DNA of 32,420 nucleotides from Rickettsiaceae bacterium (GTDB lineage: Bacteria; Pseudomonadota; Alphaproteobacteria; Rickettsiales; Rickettsiaceae), in NCBI GenBank assembly GCA_029251475.1, contig JAQXDF010000028.1, positions 1 to 32,420 on the forward strand, given 5' to 3'. Of the stretch, positions 1 to 8,064 are shown one piece after another (within the stretch, counting starts at the first letter, position 1; each line of letters starts with the position of its first letter). Made by a program: the position numbers and the translations under genes. Under the pieces are notes generated by a model. The model made no database searches, had not been told where the DNA came from, and was given only the letters and a program-made list of their open reading frames with translations.

Positions 1-69
1 AAAGAACAAAATCGAATTGTTCAATCGAAAATTAAGTGCAAAATTGTTAATTTAATAATTGCTGCATAG
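1..69 (+). CDS. transposase, C-terminal fragment
   Basis: The frame starting at base 1 stays open for 22 codons and ends in TAG at 67-69. It encodes a basic tail (KEQNRIVQSKIKCK, then VNLIIAA). The same tail is encoded on the minus strand at the other end of the window (32308-32420). Two independent copies with few differences, both open up to the window edge, support a real transposase C-terminus rather than a chance frame. The rest of the gene lies outside the window. Confidence 0.6.
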   Translation, partial: KEQNRIVQSKIKCKIVNLIIAA

Positions 70-119
70 AATTTTGCTATAAGAAATCTCAGCTCTTGGA
101 TACGCCATGCAACAACGCC
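1..119 (+). mobile_element. 3' end of an insertion sequence (left copy)
   Basis: This stretch is the inverted counterpart of 32258-32376, with 4 differences that I can count over 119 bases. The terminus reads GGCGTTGTTGCATGG on the minus strand and abuts comM at about position 119. The plus strand carries the last codons of a transposase (stop TAG at 67-69), followed by about 50 non-coding bases to the terminus. The IS family is undecided. The terminus faintly recalls IS5/IS6-type ends, but the visible protein tail is too short to classify. Confidence 0.8.
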
Positions 120-925
120 TGCGGAGTACGGAATGGACGAGCCCTTGTTAAGCAACCATTCTCAATGTAACCAGCTACACTTGCTATTGTACTACATTCT
201 AATATCTCTGATGGATCTAGTTCTGGCATTATTCCTGGTAATCTCTGAGCTAACATTGATTTACCAGATCCTGGTGGCCCAAACATAAGTAAATTATGTC
301 CACCAGCTGCTGCTATTTCTAGTGCTCTTTTAGCTATTTTCTGCCCCTTAATATCTTTTAAGTCAGGGTATTTTATAGAAGACCCGGAAACTCCAGGCTT
401 TGGCTGAGTTAATATCTGAGCACCTTTAAAGTGATTTACTAACTCAATCAAATTACTTGGCGCCAATATATTATCATTACCGGACCAAGCCGCCTCAGGT
501 CCATTCTGTTTCGCGCAAATTACTCCCTTACCACGTGCAGTAGCTCCCATAGCAGCTGGTAAAACTCCATTTACTGGTAGAATAGATCCATCCAATGACA
601 ACTCTCCCAAAATCAAATAATTATTAATTTCATCTGCAGGTAGTGCTCCCATACTAGCTAAAATCCCAGCACTAATAGCTAAATCAAAGTGACTCCCCTC
701 TTTGAGCAAATTTGCTGGAGCTAAATTAATTAATATATTTTTTGCTGGTAAACATAGGGCTATTGAAGATAGGGCTGCGCGGACTCTTTCTTTTGATTCA
801 GCAATCGTTTTATCAGCCAATCCCACAATTATAAATTTGGGTATACCTGGTTGAATTTGGACCTGAACATCAACATCTACTATGTCTATCCCATTAAAAG
901 CCAAACTAGAAACTTTGGTTACCAT
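89..925 (-). pseudogene. comM: ComM/YifB family Mg-chelatase-like ATPase, truncated by IS
   Basis: ComM is a ring-forming AAA+ helicase involved in natural transformation and branch migration. The first ~268 residues are normal: an N-terminal LonC-like domain (about 1-170, with NLAPANLLKEGSHFDL at 67-82), then the AAA+ core with Walker A GPPGSGKS at 216-223. The family is usually about 500 residues long. Here the frame runs through RPFRTP into the IS terminus, which supplies the last nine or ten codons (ALLHGVSKS) and the stop. The native part therefore ends at about base 120. Walker B, sensor motifs and the C-terminal domain are lost, so the product is very unlikely to work. It is the last gene of the minus-strand operon that begins with tlc, 69 bases after rluC. 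A short AGGG lies upstream of the ATG. Confidence 0.9.
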
Positions 926-994
926 GCTGCTACCCTAAATTAAATACTACAAATAAAGACATCAGAATAAGAGCGCTTGTGATTAATGTCAATT

Positions 995-1885
995 TTAAAT
1001 ATCGAATGAATGAGGTACTGTTGATTCAATCTTAAACCTCTTTCCAAAAACTTTTTCTGGAATAATCATGGTCCTTGCATGCAGCATCATACGATGATAT
1101 TTCTGGCCACCATATTTAGCATCACCAACAATAGGACAACCTATAAATTGGCTATGAAACCTTAATTGGTGCATACGTCCGGTAGATGGCGTAAATTCCA
1201 CAAGAGACTTGCCGCCATTAGATCTCAAAACTTTATAATGCGTTCTTGCTACCTTTCCTCCGCTATCTAGCTCTTTAACTATCTCAAATATTCCGGATCT
1301 ATCTTTGCCAATTTCATGCACTAAATTATCTTCCAACTTTGCTGGGCAACCTGTCAGAACAGCCATATATACTTTGCTTATTTGCTGATCTTGAAACGCC
1401 CTTCCTAACCTAGCTGCGTTATCATGACCATTTGCAATTAGCAAAACTCCGCTTGTATCCTTATCTAGACGGTGAACTAATTTATACTCAGTTTCTTCTG
1501 ACTGATTAATATACTGCAAAGCTTCGTCTACAGACAGAGCTACTTTACTGCCACCTTGTACAGCTAACCCTTCTGGCTTATCAATAGCAATAAAATCATC
1601 GGATGAGAATAAAATATATTCCGAAAGCAATTTATCAGCCAAAGAAATTACATTTTGTGAAAATTCTTGAACATCTTGAACCTGCTCAACAAAAACGCCA
1701 GGATAAATCGTGATGCTGTCACCCTGCACTACCCTTATATTAGTTTTGCCTTTAGAGTCATTAAGTTTAATTTTTCCTAAGCGCAAAGCTTTTTCGATTA
1801 TACCCTGAGTAGCTCCCGGATAGCACCTGCGTAAATATCTATCTAAACGTATTGGTTCGCTAGATTGTACTGTTATTTTATTCAT
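995..1885 (-). CDS. rluC: RluC/RluD-family 23S rRNA pseudouridine synthase
   Basis: This enzyme isomerises specific uridines in 23S rRNA to pseudouridine. An N-terminal S4 RNA-binding domain (about the first 65 residues, RLDRYLRR onward) precedes the catalytic domain with the signature HRLDKDTSG. Its Asp is the catalytic residue. The tail has GRMHQLR and GDAKYGG, both typical of RluA-type synthases. I take the ATG at 1885 as start. An in-frame ATG at 1903 would add six residues (MWIIKN) and deepen the overlap with ctaA. With 1885 the overlap is 8 bases, which suggests translational coupling. RluC rather than RluD is favoured by the S4 domain and SGVLLIA, but the paralogue call is not certain. 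Confidence 0.85.
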   Translation of the reverse strand: MNKITVQSSEPIRLDRYLRRCYPGATQGIIEKALRLGKIKLNDSKGKTNIRVVQGDSITIYPGVFVEQVQDVQEFSQNVISLADKLLSEYILFSSDDFIAIDKPEGLAVQGGSKVALSVDEALQYINQSEETEYKLVHRLDKDTSGVLLIANGHDNAARLGRAFQDQQISKVYMAVLTGCPAKLEDNLVHEIGKDRSGIFEIVKELDSGGKVARTHYKVLRSNGGKSLVEFTPSTGRMHQLRFHSQFIGCPIVGDAKYGGQKYHRMMLHARTMIIPEKVFGKRFKIESTVPHSFDI

Positions 1886-2936
1886 ATTTTTTATAATCCA
1901 CAAAAGATTTAATTAAAAAGAAAGCTCGTAATAAGCATGATAGTAATAATACAGCCCCTAATTGATGCAGAATAGCTAATATTATTGGCACTTGGTAAAG
2001 TAATGTCATAATACCTAGGCACATTTGTAAAATTACTGCTGCCAGTACAAACCAAGTAGATATAGTTAAATTTCTGTCCCCAAAACTTATAGACTTCCAA
2101 GAAAATATACCAACTACAAGAACTAATATATAAGCCATTATTCTATGTATAAACTGTATAAAAACTGTATCCTCTAAACTTGCAAAACTCAAGCTATTTG
2201 ACAACAGCTCATAAGGAACAAATCTATCTCCCATCATAGGGAAATCATTATATAACAATCCTGCGTCAAGACCAGCGACAAAGGCTCCCAGCATCATTTG
2301 CACTAGTAATAATACAATTGATAACAAGCACCAGTTATAAATTGGCCTAATATTTATATTACTTGAAGTCACGCGCCTACTTACGCAATGACGCATCATC
2401 TGCCAAAACATTATTATATATAGAAACACTGCGAACATGAGATGAGCTGCTAAACGATAATGGCTCACATGTGGATCTGATACTAATCCACTTTTTACCA
2501 TATACCACCCCATGAATCCCTGCATTCCTAACAGGGCTGTTGCTAGTATGTATATATATGATTCTGGTTTTTTTATATACCCTCTAATAAAGAAAAACAT
2601 AAGCGGTAATATATATAGCAAACCAGTTATCCTGCCAGCTATTCTATGTATAAATTCTAGCAAGTAAATATCCTTAAACTCAGATACATTCATGCCTAAA
2701 TTATGCTTTAAATATTCCGGAGATTTCTTGTATTTATCAAATTCAATTTGCCAATCAGCTTCAGTTAGAGGGGGGATAACACCAGAAATTGGATTCCATT
2801 CGGTAATCGACAAGCCAGACTCTGTCAAACGAGTTAAACCGCCAATAAATATCATTGTTACTATAGCTATGCACATAAGCCCAAGCCATATGACTATAGA
2901 TCTATTTCTTTGATTTTCAAAATTCTGCATAGTCAT
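1878..2936 (-). CDS. ctaA: heme A synthase, COX15/CtaA family
   Basis: CtaA is an integral membrane enzyme that oxidises the C8 methyl of heme O to give heme A for cytochrome oxidase. The 352-residue protein has about eight hydrophobic segments. The signature GGLTRLTESGLSITEWNPI starts near residue 32. The family's heme/substrate histidines are visible in EFIHRIAGR (His97), SHYRLAAHL, FIQFIHRIMAY and ILHQLGAV. The length and motifs match the alphaproteobacterial type 2 CtaA. It lies 21 bases after ispB and overlaps rluC. The neighbouring polyprenyl synthase may serve quinone formation, so the two genes share a respiratory theme. An alternative start two codons downstream (2930) is possible. 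Confidence 0.93.
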   Translation of the reverse strand: MTMQNFENQRNRSIVIWLGLMCIAIVTMIFIGGLTRLTESGLSITEWNPISGVIPPLTEADWQIEFDKYKKSPEYLKHNLGMNVSEFKDIYLLEFIHRIAGRITGLLYILPLMFFFIRGYIKKPESYIYILATALLGMQGFMGWYMVKSGLVSDPHVSHYRLAAHLMFAVFLYIIMFWQMMRHCVSRRVTSSNINIRPIYNWCLLSIVLLLVQMMLGAFVAGLDAGLLYNDFPMMGDRFVPYELLSNSLSFASLEDTVFIQFIHRIMAYILVLVVGIFSWKSISFGDRNLTISTWFVLAAVILQMCLGIMTLLYQVPIILAILHQLGAVLLLSCLLRAFFLIKSFVDYKKYE

Positions 2937-2957
2937 AAAAAGAGCTCATTTATGAAA

Positions 2958-3941
2958 TTAATATGTCCTACTACTTGCAAATTCAACCATCTCTTTCATG
3001 TATTCTTTACATTGATTTTCAATATCAATTTTTTCAAGAGCGTCATAAGTTTTTTTCACAGGCTTCTCTAAATAAGAAGAAATAGCTGACTGAATGTCGT
3101 GTTCTTTCATCAAGTTTTGTACCCAAATTAGCTCGTCCTGGGTTCTTACTTTTTGTTGCAACATAGCTTTTAATTTTTGCTGATCCTGGTCAGAAATTTT
3201 TTGCTCTAGGAGTATCAAAGGTAGCGTAATTTTCCCTTCAAAAAAGTCATCTCCAATATTTTTTCCAACCTTTTCGCTCTCGCTAAAATAATCTAGAGCA
3301 TCATCTGCAATTTGGAATACAATCCCCAAACACATACCAAATTCTTTAAGCCTTGCTGCATATTCTAGCTTGTCTGCTACAATAGCTCCAACTTCACACG
3401 ACGCTCCAAAAAGAGCTGCTGTTTTAGCGTTTATTATTTTTAAATAGTCTGCCTCATTAAGAGATTTTTTCTGCTCTAATTGCACCAGCTGAGATACCTC
3501 GCCTTCTATAATAATAGCAGAAGTGCTGGAAAGAACTTCTAAAGCTGGCATGATTTTTGTAGATACCATTAATTTAAAAGCCTGACTAAATAGAAAATCA
3601 CCAACTAGTATACTAGCATTATTACCCCATATCACATTAGCTGATGGTAAAAAACGACGCATTTTACTATCATCAACTACATCATCATGCAACAAAGTAG
3701 CCATATGAATAAATTCTACCGACGTTGCTAATCTTAATATGTTTTCTCCTCGATAGCCAAAAAGCCTTGCAGATAATATAGCTAAGACTGGACGCAGCCT
3801 TTTCCCGCCAGAGTTAGCAAGATGCGAACTAACAAGAGTTATTAGCTCCTCGTCGGCGGATAAATTATCCACAATGATACCATTCATTGCCTCTATATCA
3901 TCTGCTAAATATTTATGAATTTTTTGTATTACGCTTAACAT
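2958..3941 (-). CDS. ispB: polyprenyl (octaprenyl-type) diphosphate synthase
   Basis: This is a trans-isoprenyl diphosphate synthase that extends FPP with IPP to make the ubiquinone side chain. All family landmarks are present: GGKRLRP at 45-51, the first aspartate-rich motif DDVVDD at 86-91, and the second motif DDALD at 213-217. There is an FQIADD helix and a 327-residue length normal for IspB. Small residues before the first Asp motif would allow a long product, but the chain length is an inference. The gene sits 9 bases after the DUF2125-like gene and 21 before ctaA. The undecaprenyl carrier needed by the glycan operon comes from a cis-type enzyme, so this gene is probably not its source. 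Confidence 0.9.
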   Translation of the reverse strand: MLSVIQKIHKYLADDIEAMNGIIVDNLSADEELITLVSSHLANSGGKRLRPVLAILSARLFGYRGENILRLATSVEFIHMATLLHDDVVDDSKMRRFLPSANVIWGNNASILVGDFLFSQAFKLMVSTKIMPALEVLSSTSAIIIEGEVSQLVQLEQKKSLNEADYLKIINAKTAALFGASCEVGAIVADKLEYAARLKEFGMCLGIVFQIADDALDYFSESEKVGKNIGDDFFEGKITLPLILLEQKISDQDQQKLKAMLQQKVRTQDELIWVQNLMKEHDIQSAISSYLEKPVKKTYDALEKIDIENQCKEYMKEMVEFASSRTY

Positions 3942-3950
3942 AGAAACCTA

Positions 3951-5714
3951 TTACTTAGTCAGTGTTTTAAAAAAATCGTTACCCTTCATTTTGTTTTTTG
4001 GTATCAATTTGCCGATAATATCTTTTGCCTCTGGCGGCAGCACTTTGTCTAATTGTTTTTGAACCGTTTTATCCAGCGATTTATTTCGAGATATCAGGGG
4101 TAGGACTTGTTTCAACACAGGGTCCTCTTTGTTAATAAACGGTATAATCTTTTGCATTTTAGCCAATACATCGCCCTCATAACCAACTTTGCCTAAAAGG
4201 TTTTTATACAGCATAGCTGAGTATAATTGCGCTATTTTATCAACCCTAGCGCTTCCAAACTCTGACTGGCTCAAGTTGTTCGAATCTAACTTATATTTAA
4301 AGCTTACATCATTAGAAACTTCCTTTGGATTATCAGAAATATTCTTTAAAAATTCAGTATTCACCTGAATATATAATTTTCTAGCCTCCTCAGATAACTT
4401 TTTAAATTTACCAAATCTATACACATACCCTGAAGTAAAATCGACTACAGAAGGATAGTTTTTAATCTGCAGCAAACCATTCGCCCAAAATGATTTTCCC
4501 TTTCTAAGATTATACTCCATTTCATGCTGCAATTTAATCCCAGACTTTTCTGAAGATATATTTAAATCGTCTATTATAATATACTTGCCGGCCTTGCCTC
4601 TATCCGATGAATTCATTGCTAAATGCAGTTGATACTCATTATCCTCAATATCATTAAATTTAAAATGCTGCTTGTTACTAATAATATACTGAATTTCACG
4701 GTTCACAGCCGCACCTACAGTAGATTTTTTCATATTAGGAGCTATAACTTCATAATAATCAAATAACCTATCAAACATATTCTTTTTAATAAATATATTC
4801 GCACTAGTATCTATCACGTAGCTTCCTGTTTTGATATTATCTCCAGTTCTATAATCCGCTTTAAATTTACTTACTTTCAAGTAGGGAGAGTCACAATTAG
4901 CATCTAATTGAACATTTAAATTCTTAGATATTTCGTTCAAATTATTGCCATTGGTGCTTACATTAGCACTTACCTTCATATCAAATCCTGATGGCAATAG
5001 AGAAAATCCATAAAACAAACTAACCGGAAGGCGCCTAGCAACCGCCTTAGTCGGATGTATTTTTACGTCGTAATTTGCAGCATAGTGCTGCGGAATATTA
5101 GATAATAAATCCTCTAAGTTTTTATACTCCTTTTGTGGAGTGAAAGTTAAAGAAAAATTCTCATATTCTTTGTCATAATATTTTTCATTATCAATTAAAT
5201 CAAAAGCTTTAACTTCTCCAGTTCCGATACTAATATCGCCCAAATGATTCAAAATCTGTATAGGATCTTGTAAGTTTTTTAGCGTTCTAATTAATGAGTA
5301 ACTTATAGGTAAGTCTGCTTTAATTTTATAATCTTTGACTTCTATTTTTGACCCAAATCCATGACTCACTGGTTTATAAGCAGCAATAATTTCACCATCA
5401 TAACTAACAAATAATTGCTGAAATAATAGATCATATCCCAACTGAATAGAGGCAGGATATGTTATATGGGACGCACGACTTTCTTCTTTCCATCCCTGTA
5501 CATCTATAGATATTTTAAATGGAAACCCAGATGGAACTAATTTATCAAAAGTAACGAAATACTCCTTTTTATCCATCCCATTAACTGCAATTTTTTGTCC
5601 TGCATATTGGGTATTTAGATCATTGGTTACTTTATTCATAACATAATACCATCCTCCACCAATGATGGATAATATTAGCACAATACTTATAACCAAAAAT
5701 CTAATGAGTTTCAT
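3951..5714 (-). CDS. DUF2125-like membrane-anchored envelope protein
   Basis: No enzyme is recognised. The 587-residue protein begins with one hydrophobic segment (about residues 5-24, then WYYVMNKV). The long remainder should lie in the periplasm and is beta-rich with no other membrane segment. The stretch around PSGFPFKISI resembles the N-terminal part of DUF2125 proteins of alphaproteobacteria, which have a similar anchor and SGFPF motif. The match rests on this region only. It overlaps the end of tlc by 14 bases and is followed 9 bases later by ispB, so it is certainly co-transcribed. Function is unknown; an AsmA-like lipid-bridge or envelope role would fit the architecture but is speculation. 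Confidence 0.5.
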   Translation of the reverse strand: MKLIRFLVISIVLILSIIGGGWYYVMNKVTNDLNTQYAGQKIAVNGMDKKEYFVTFDKLVPSGFPFKISIDVQGWKEESRASHITYPASIQLGYDLLFQQLFVSYDGEIIAAYKPVSHGFGSKIEVKDYKIKADLPISYSLIRTLKNLQDPIQILNHLGDISIGTGEVKAFDLIDNEKYYDKEYENFSLTFTPQKEYKNLEDLLSNIPQHYAANYDVKIHPTKAVARRLPVSLFYGFSLLPSGFDMKVSANVSTNGNNLNEISKNLNVQLDANCDSPYLKVSKFKADYRTGDNIKTGSYVIDTSANIFIKKNMFDRLFDYYEVIAPNMKKSTVGAAVNREIQYIISNKQHFKFNDIEDNEYQLHLAMNSSDRGKAGKYIIIDDLNISSEKSGIKLQHEMEYNLRKGKSFWANGLLQIKNYPSVVDFTSGYVYRFGKFKKLSEEARKLYIQVNTEFLKNISDNPKEVSNDVSFKYKLDSNNLSQSEFGSARVDKIAQLYSAMLYKNLLGKVGYEGDVLAKMQKIIPFINKEDPVLKQVLPLISRNKSLDKTVQKQLDKVLPPEAKDIIGKLIPKNKMKGNDFFKTLTK

Positions 5715-7224
5715 TGCCTGCCTCTTGTAATTTTATATATTCTTTATTAAGAGCTTTTATATTTAAGATCCATATAGCTGAAACTATCATGAATACTCCC
5801 AATAAATAAACCGTAACTGAATCAAACGTCGCCATTGGCATAATTATAAACATAAAAGATTGCACAAATGCTCCTAATGACTTACCCATCTTCAATCCTA
5901 TCACTTCAACCGTTGCTTTACCTTTTGTTCTGAGCTCTAATGATAATGGTATATAGGCCATTTCTTTGGTCGAATCAAACAATGAATATTTCGTAGATTT
6001 ACTCAAAATATTTTGCACCGCTCCAATAATAACCGCAAAATAAATGGGGTTAAATTCTTGATAGCTTATATCCTTTCCAAGTATCACAAAGCCAAAAAAT
6101 ACCAATCCTGTGCAAGTTAGCATATACGGCGTGATTAATGCTGAAGTCAGCCAACTAAATCTACGCAAGATATTACTTCCTACAACCATAAAACAAACAG
6201 ACGAAATTCCCATCCAAATATTAAACTGCCCCATAAAATTCAGATAGTCAACCGTATTTGGATAAAGCTCTCTTACTCTAGCTTTCCATGGTCCTTCTAG
6301 CAGATTAATCACCAACCCATAGCACAACACAAGTAGAACAATGTGACCTATATATTTTGAACTCATCAGTAACTTAACACTATCTTTCAAGGACAAAGAA
6401 GTTTTGGTCTTTTTAAGTGATTTAAGGGGCACTTTTGTTATAACTGGCTTCTTTAAAACATAGTTATTAATGTATCTGTATAGAAATATAACCAAGATTC
6501 CAGAGAAAATAATTACATGCATTATTGGCTTAAGCACAAATCTGCATTGGAAATCTATCTCGCTTACATAATCTGCTATATTAATATCTGCGACCCCTGA
6601 CCTATCTGAAAAAGTAACCAATACGTTTCCAGCCATAATCAAGCCTACATTTCCTACCATTCCTATTATCGGATAAAATCTTTTAGCCGCATTGGTATCA
6701 AAAATATTATTTGCATACTGCCAGAATAATAAATTAATTATCACTACACTCCAGAGCTCACAAAATACATACATTAGAGCATAGCTCCATTTTCCAAAAA
6801 TATAAATAAACCATTTAAAATTTGGATATAAAGAAATAAGATGTGATATTGTTTCGCTACTTGGATGATACCAATCTTGATACGGAAATAATACGTAAGT
6901 AAATAATATAAAAAAGCCAAGAAAAGTTGATATTATAAGATAAAACACCTTCTCGTAATCGAACAAGTTGCTAAGCTTGACATACAGCATAGTGAATATC
7001 ACAGTCGATGGTAGCACCAACCATAATTTTAAAAAGCTAATTGCCTCAGCTCCAATATTTGGTACAACCAAACTATCTTTTATTGACCTGAGCGAACCAA
7101 AATTGAACAGCATGCAAAGCATCATTATAGACATTGGCACGAAAAGCTTCATTTCTGAGCGTTTTATTGGCCAAAAAATATCGCGCAATTTTTCTGAAAT
7201 AGTAGATAGTTTTTGATTAGACAT
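5701..7224 (-). CDS. tlc: ATP/ADP (nucleotide) translocase, Tlc/NTT family
   Basis: Tlc proteins exchange host ATP for bacterial ADP, or import other nucleotides, across the inner membrane of intracellular bacteria and plastids. The 507-residue protein has about 12 hydrophobic segments. The family hallmark runs from FNFGSLRSIKDSLV (about residue 40) through GAEAISFLKLWLVLP and LYVKLSNLF. Later blocks such as ILSKSTKYSLFDSTKEMAY and KGKATVEVIG are also typical. This places it close to the rickettsial Tlc paralogues. Which nucleotide it carries cannot be told from sequence, since rickettsial paralogues differ in substrate. It is the first gene of the operon, behind a good promoter at 7281-7309. 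It is a strong marker of an obligate intracellular lifestyle. Confidence 0.95.
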   Translation of the reverse strand: MSNQKLSTISEKLRDIFWPIKRSEMKLFVPMSIMMLCMLFNFGSLRSIKDSLVVPNIGAEAISFLKLWLVLPSTVIFTMLYVKLSNLFDYEKVFYLIISTFLGFFILFTYVLFPYQDWYHPSSETISHLISLYPNFKWFIYIFGKWSYALMYVFCELWSVVIINLLFWQYANNIFDTNAAKRFYPIIGMVGNVGLIMAGNVLVTFSDRSGVADINIADYVSEIDFQCRFVLKPIMHVIIFSGILVIFLYRYINNYVLKKPVITKVPLKSLKKTKTSLSLKDSVKLLMSSKYIGHIVLLVLCYGLVINLLEGPWKARVRELYPNTVDYLNFMGQFNIWMGISSVCFMVVGSNILRRFSWLTSALITPYMLTCTGLVFFGFVILGKDISYQEFNPIYFAVIIGAVQNILSKSTKYSLFDSTKEMAYIPLSLELRTKGKATVEVIGLKMGKSLGAFVQSFMFIIMPMATFDSVTVYLLGVFMIVSAIWILNIKALNKEYIKLQEAGNETH

Positions 7225-7280
7225 TTAATACAATTAGAACCGTTTAAAACAGTATCCACACGCCTTGCAAATACTTGATA

Positions 7281-7309
7281 GTTTTATTGCAAATTGTTCT
7301 ATTTGTCAA
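7281..7309 (-). promoter_or_regulatory. sigma70-type promoter of the tlc operon
   Basis: On the minus strand a perfect -35 TTGACA (7304-7309) is followed after exactly 17 bases by TAAAAC (7281-7286), a 4/6 match to the -10 box. The leader to the tlc ATG would be about 50 bases. The spacer contains AGAACAATTTGCAA. A near-identical sequence recurs at 8034-8052, upstream of the small gene at 7433-7932. Confidence 0.6.
7285..7303. repeat. 19-base dispersed repeat, copy 1
   Basis: TATTGCAAATTGTTCTATT occurs here and, with one mismatch, at 8034-8052 in the same orientation. In both places it lies upstream of a minus-strand gene and coincides with the spacer of a promoter-like sequence. Confidence 0.6.
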
Positions 7310-7432
7310 TACAACAAATAAAGCAGGGTCGTTTCATCTGGATTATAGCTTCGGAATTGATCATATGCGCGCAGCTGGCAACCTATAGAATTGCTCCAAA
7401 GGCTGCCTTTACTGGATTTACGCACGATCTAT

Positions 7433-7932
7433 TTATGACACCTCTGCAGCTCCGCCATCTTCTGCAGCCGCTCCAAGTGACACTACTAACTCTTCATCTT
7501 GACTAACATCAGTAAATTCCGATAAAAATTCAAACATACTGGCCACAGATTCTTCAGATATTTGAGCTCTTCTTGACTCTTCAGTGACTACATTTTGCAT
7601 ATCCTCTAAAGATAAAAACTCAAATATATATAGATCTTCATTACTATTCAAGGTACCGCTAAAATACTATTATTTTTAGCTACCGTCATTAGCTCTATAG
7701 CGTGTTTATTGAGGCAATTACCACCTATATGCTTTTGTATTGAATCTAATTTAGATAAAAACACCTCAGAATCTTCTGCAAACTCAGCCCATTTTTTATG
7801 TTCATAAATCTTGAGTTTAGTAAAATATGCCCATGATATTGGTTTATCCTCATTCAAACCATTTTCTATGCTTTTTACATGCATTTGCATATATTGCTTA
7901 TTGCGCTCTATATAAGCATCAATACAAGACAA
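7433..7932 (-). CDS. small unknown protein gene, probably one frameshifted frame
   Basis: Two frames abut. One runs 7932-7648 (94 residues, with AYFTKLKIYEHKKWAEFAED). The other runs 7651-7433 (72 residues, very acidic, ending GAAAEDGGAAEVS) and would have to start at TTG overlapping the TGA of the first. Restoring one A at the AAAA run 7661-7664 would join them into a single protein of about 166 residues, giving KNNSIFSGTLNSNEDLY across the junction. I therefore favour a single gene with a one-base loss; two coupled genes remain possible. No family is recognised. It has no signal peptide or membrane segment. The acidic, Ala/Gly-rich tail recalls the low-complexity tails of other unknown proteins in this window. 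No strong promoter is visible apart from the tlc-like sequence at 8034-8058. Confidence 0.5.
7435..7447. repeat. 13-base direct repeat, copy 1
   Basis: ATGACACCTCTGC occurs at 7435-7447, overlapping the end of the small unknown gene, and exactly again at 8004-8016 beyond its start. The copies thus bracket the whole gene in the same orientation. Confidence 0.55.
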
Positions 7933-8003
7933 CCTCTAAGAATTTATATTACTCTCACCTATATAGCATATAAGCATAGTTCAACTCTAATTTTTGCCCC
8001 ATA

Positions 8004-8016
8004 ATGACACCTCTGC
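8004..8016. repeat. 13-base direct repeat, copy 2
   Basis: This is an exact second copy of ATGACACCTCTGC from 7435-7447. The interval between the copies holds the small unknown gene and nothing else that is recognised. Confidence 0.55.
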
Positions 8017-8033
8017 TATTTAAGCTTTATAGC

Positions 8034-8052
8034 TATTGCAAATTGCTCTATT
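8034..8052. repeat. 19-base dispersed repeat, copy 2
   Basis: TATTGCAAATTGCTCTATT differs at one base from the tlc promoter spacer at 7285-7303. On the minus strand it is preceded by TTGTGA (8053-8058), a weaker -35 box. No convincing -10 box sits at the matching distance, although a TATAAAG lies slightly further on. It may be a duplicated promoter region for the gene at 7433-7932. Confidence 0.45.
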
Positions 8053-8064
8053 TCACAAATGAGT

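Noticed and set aside
7294-7506. Plus-strand 70-codon frame upstream of tlc
   Set aside because: It overlaps the tlc promoter and the end of the small minus-strand gene, has no ribosome site, and its product shows no family pattern. I see nothing recognisable in 7310-7432.
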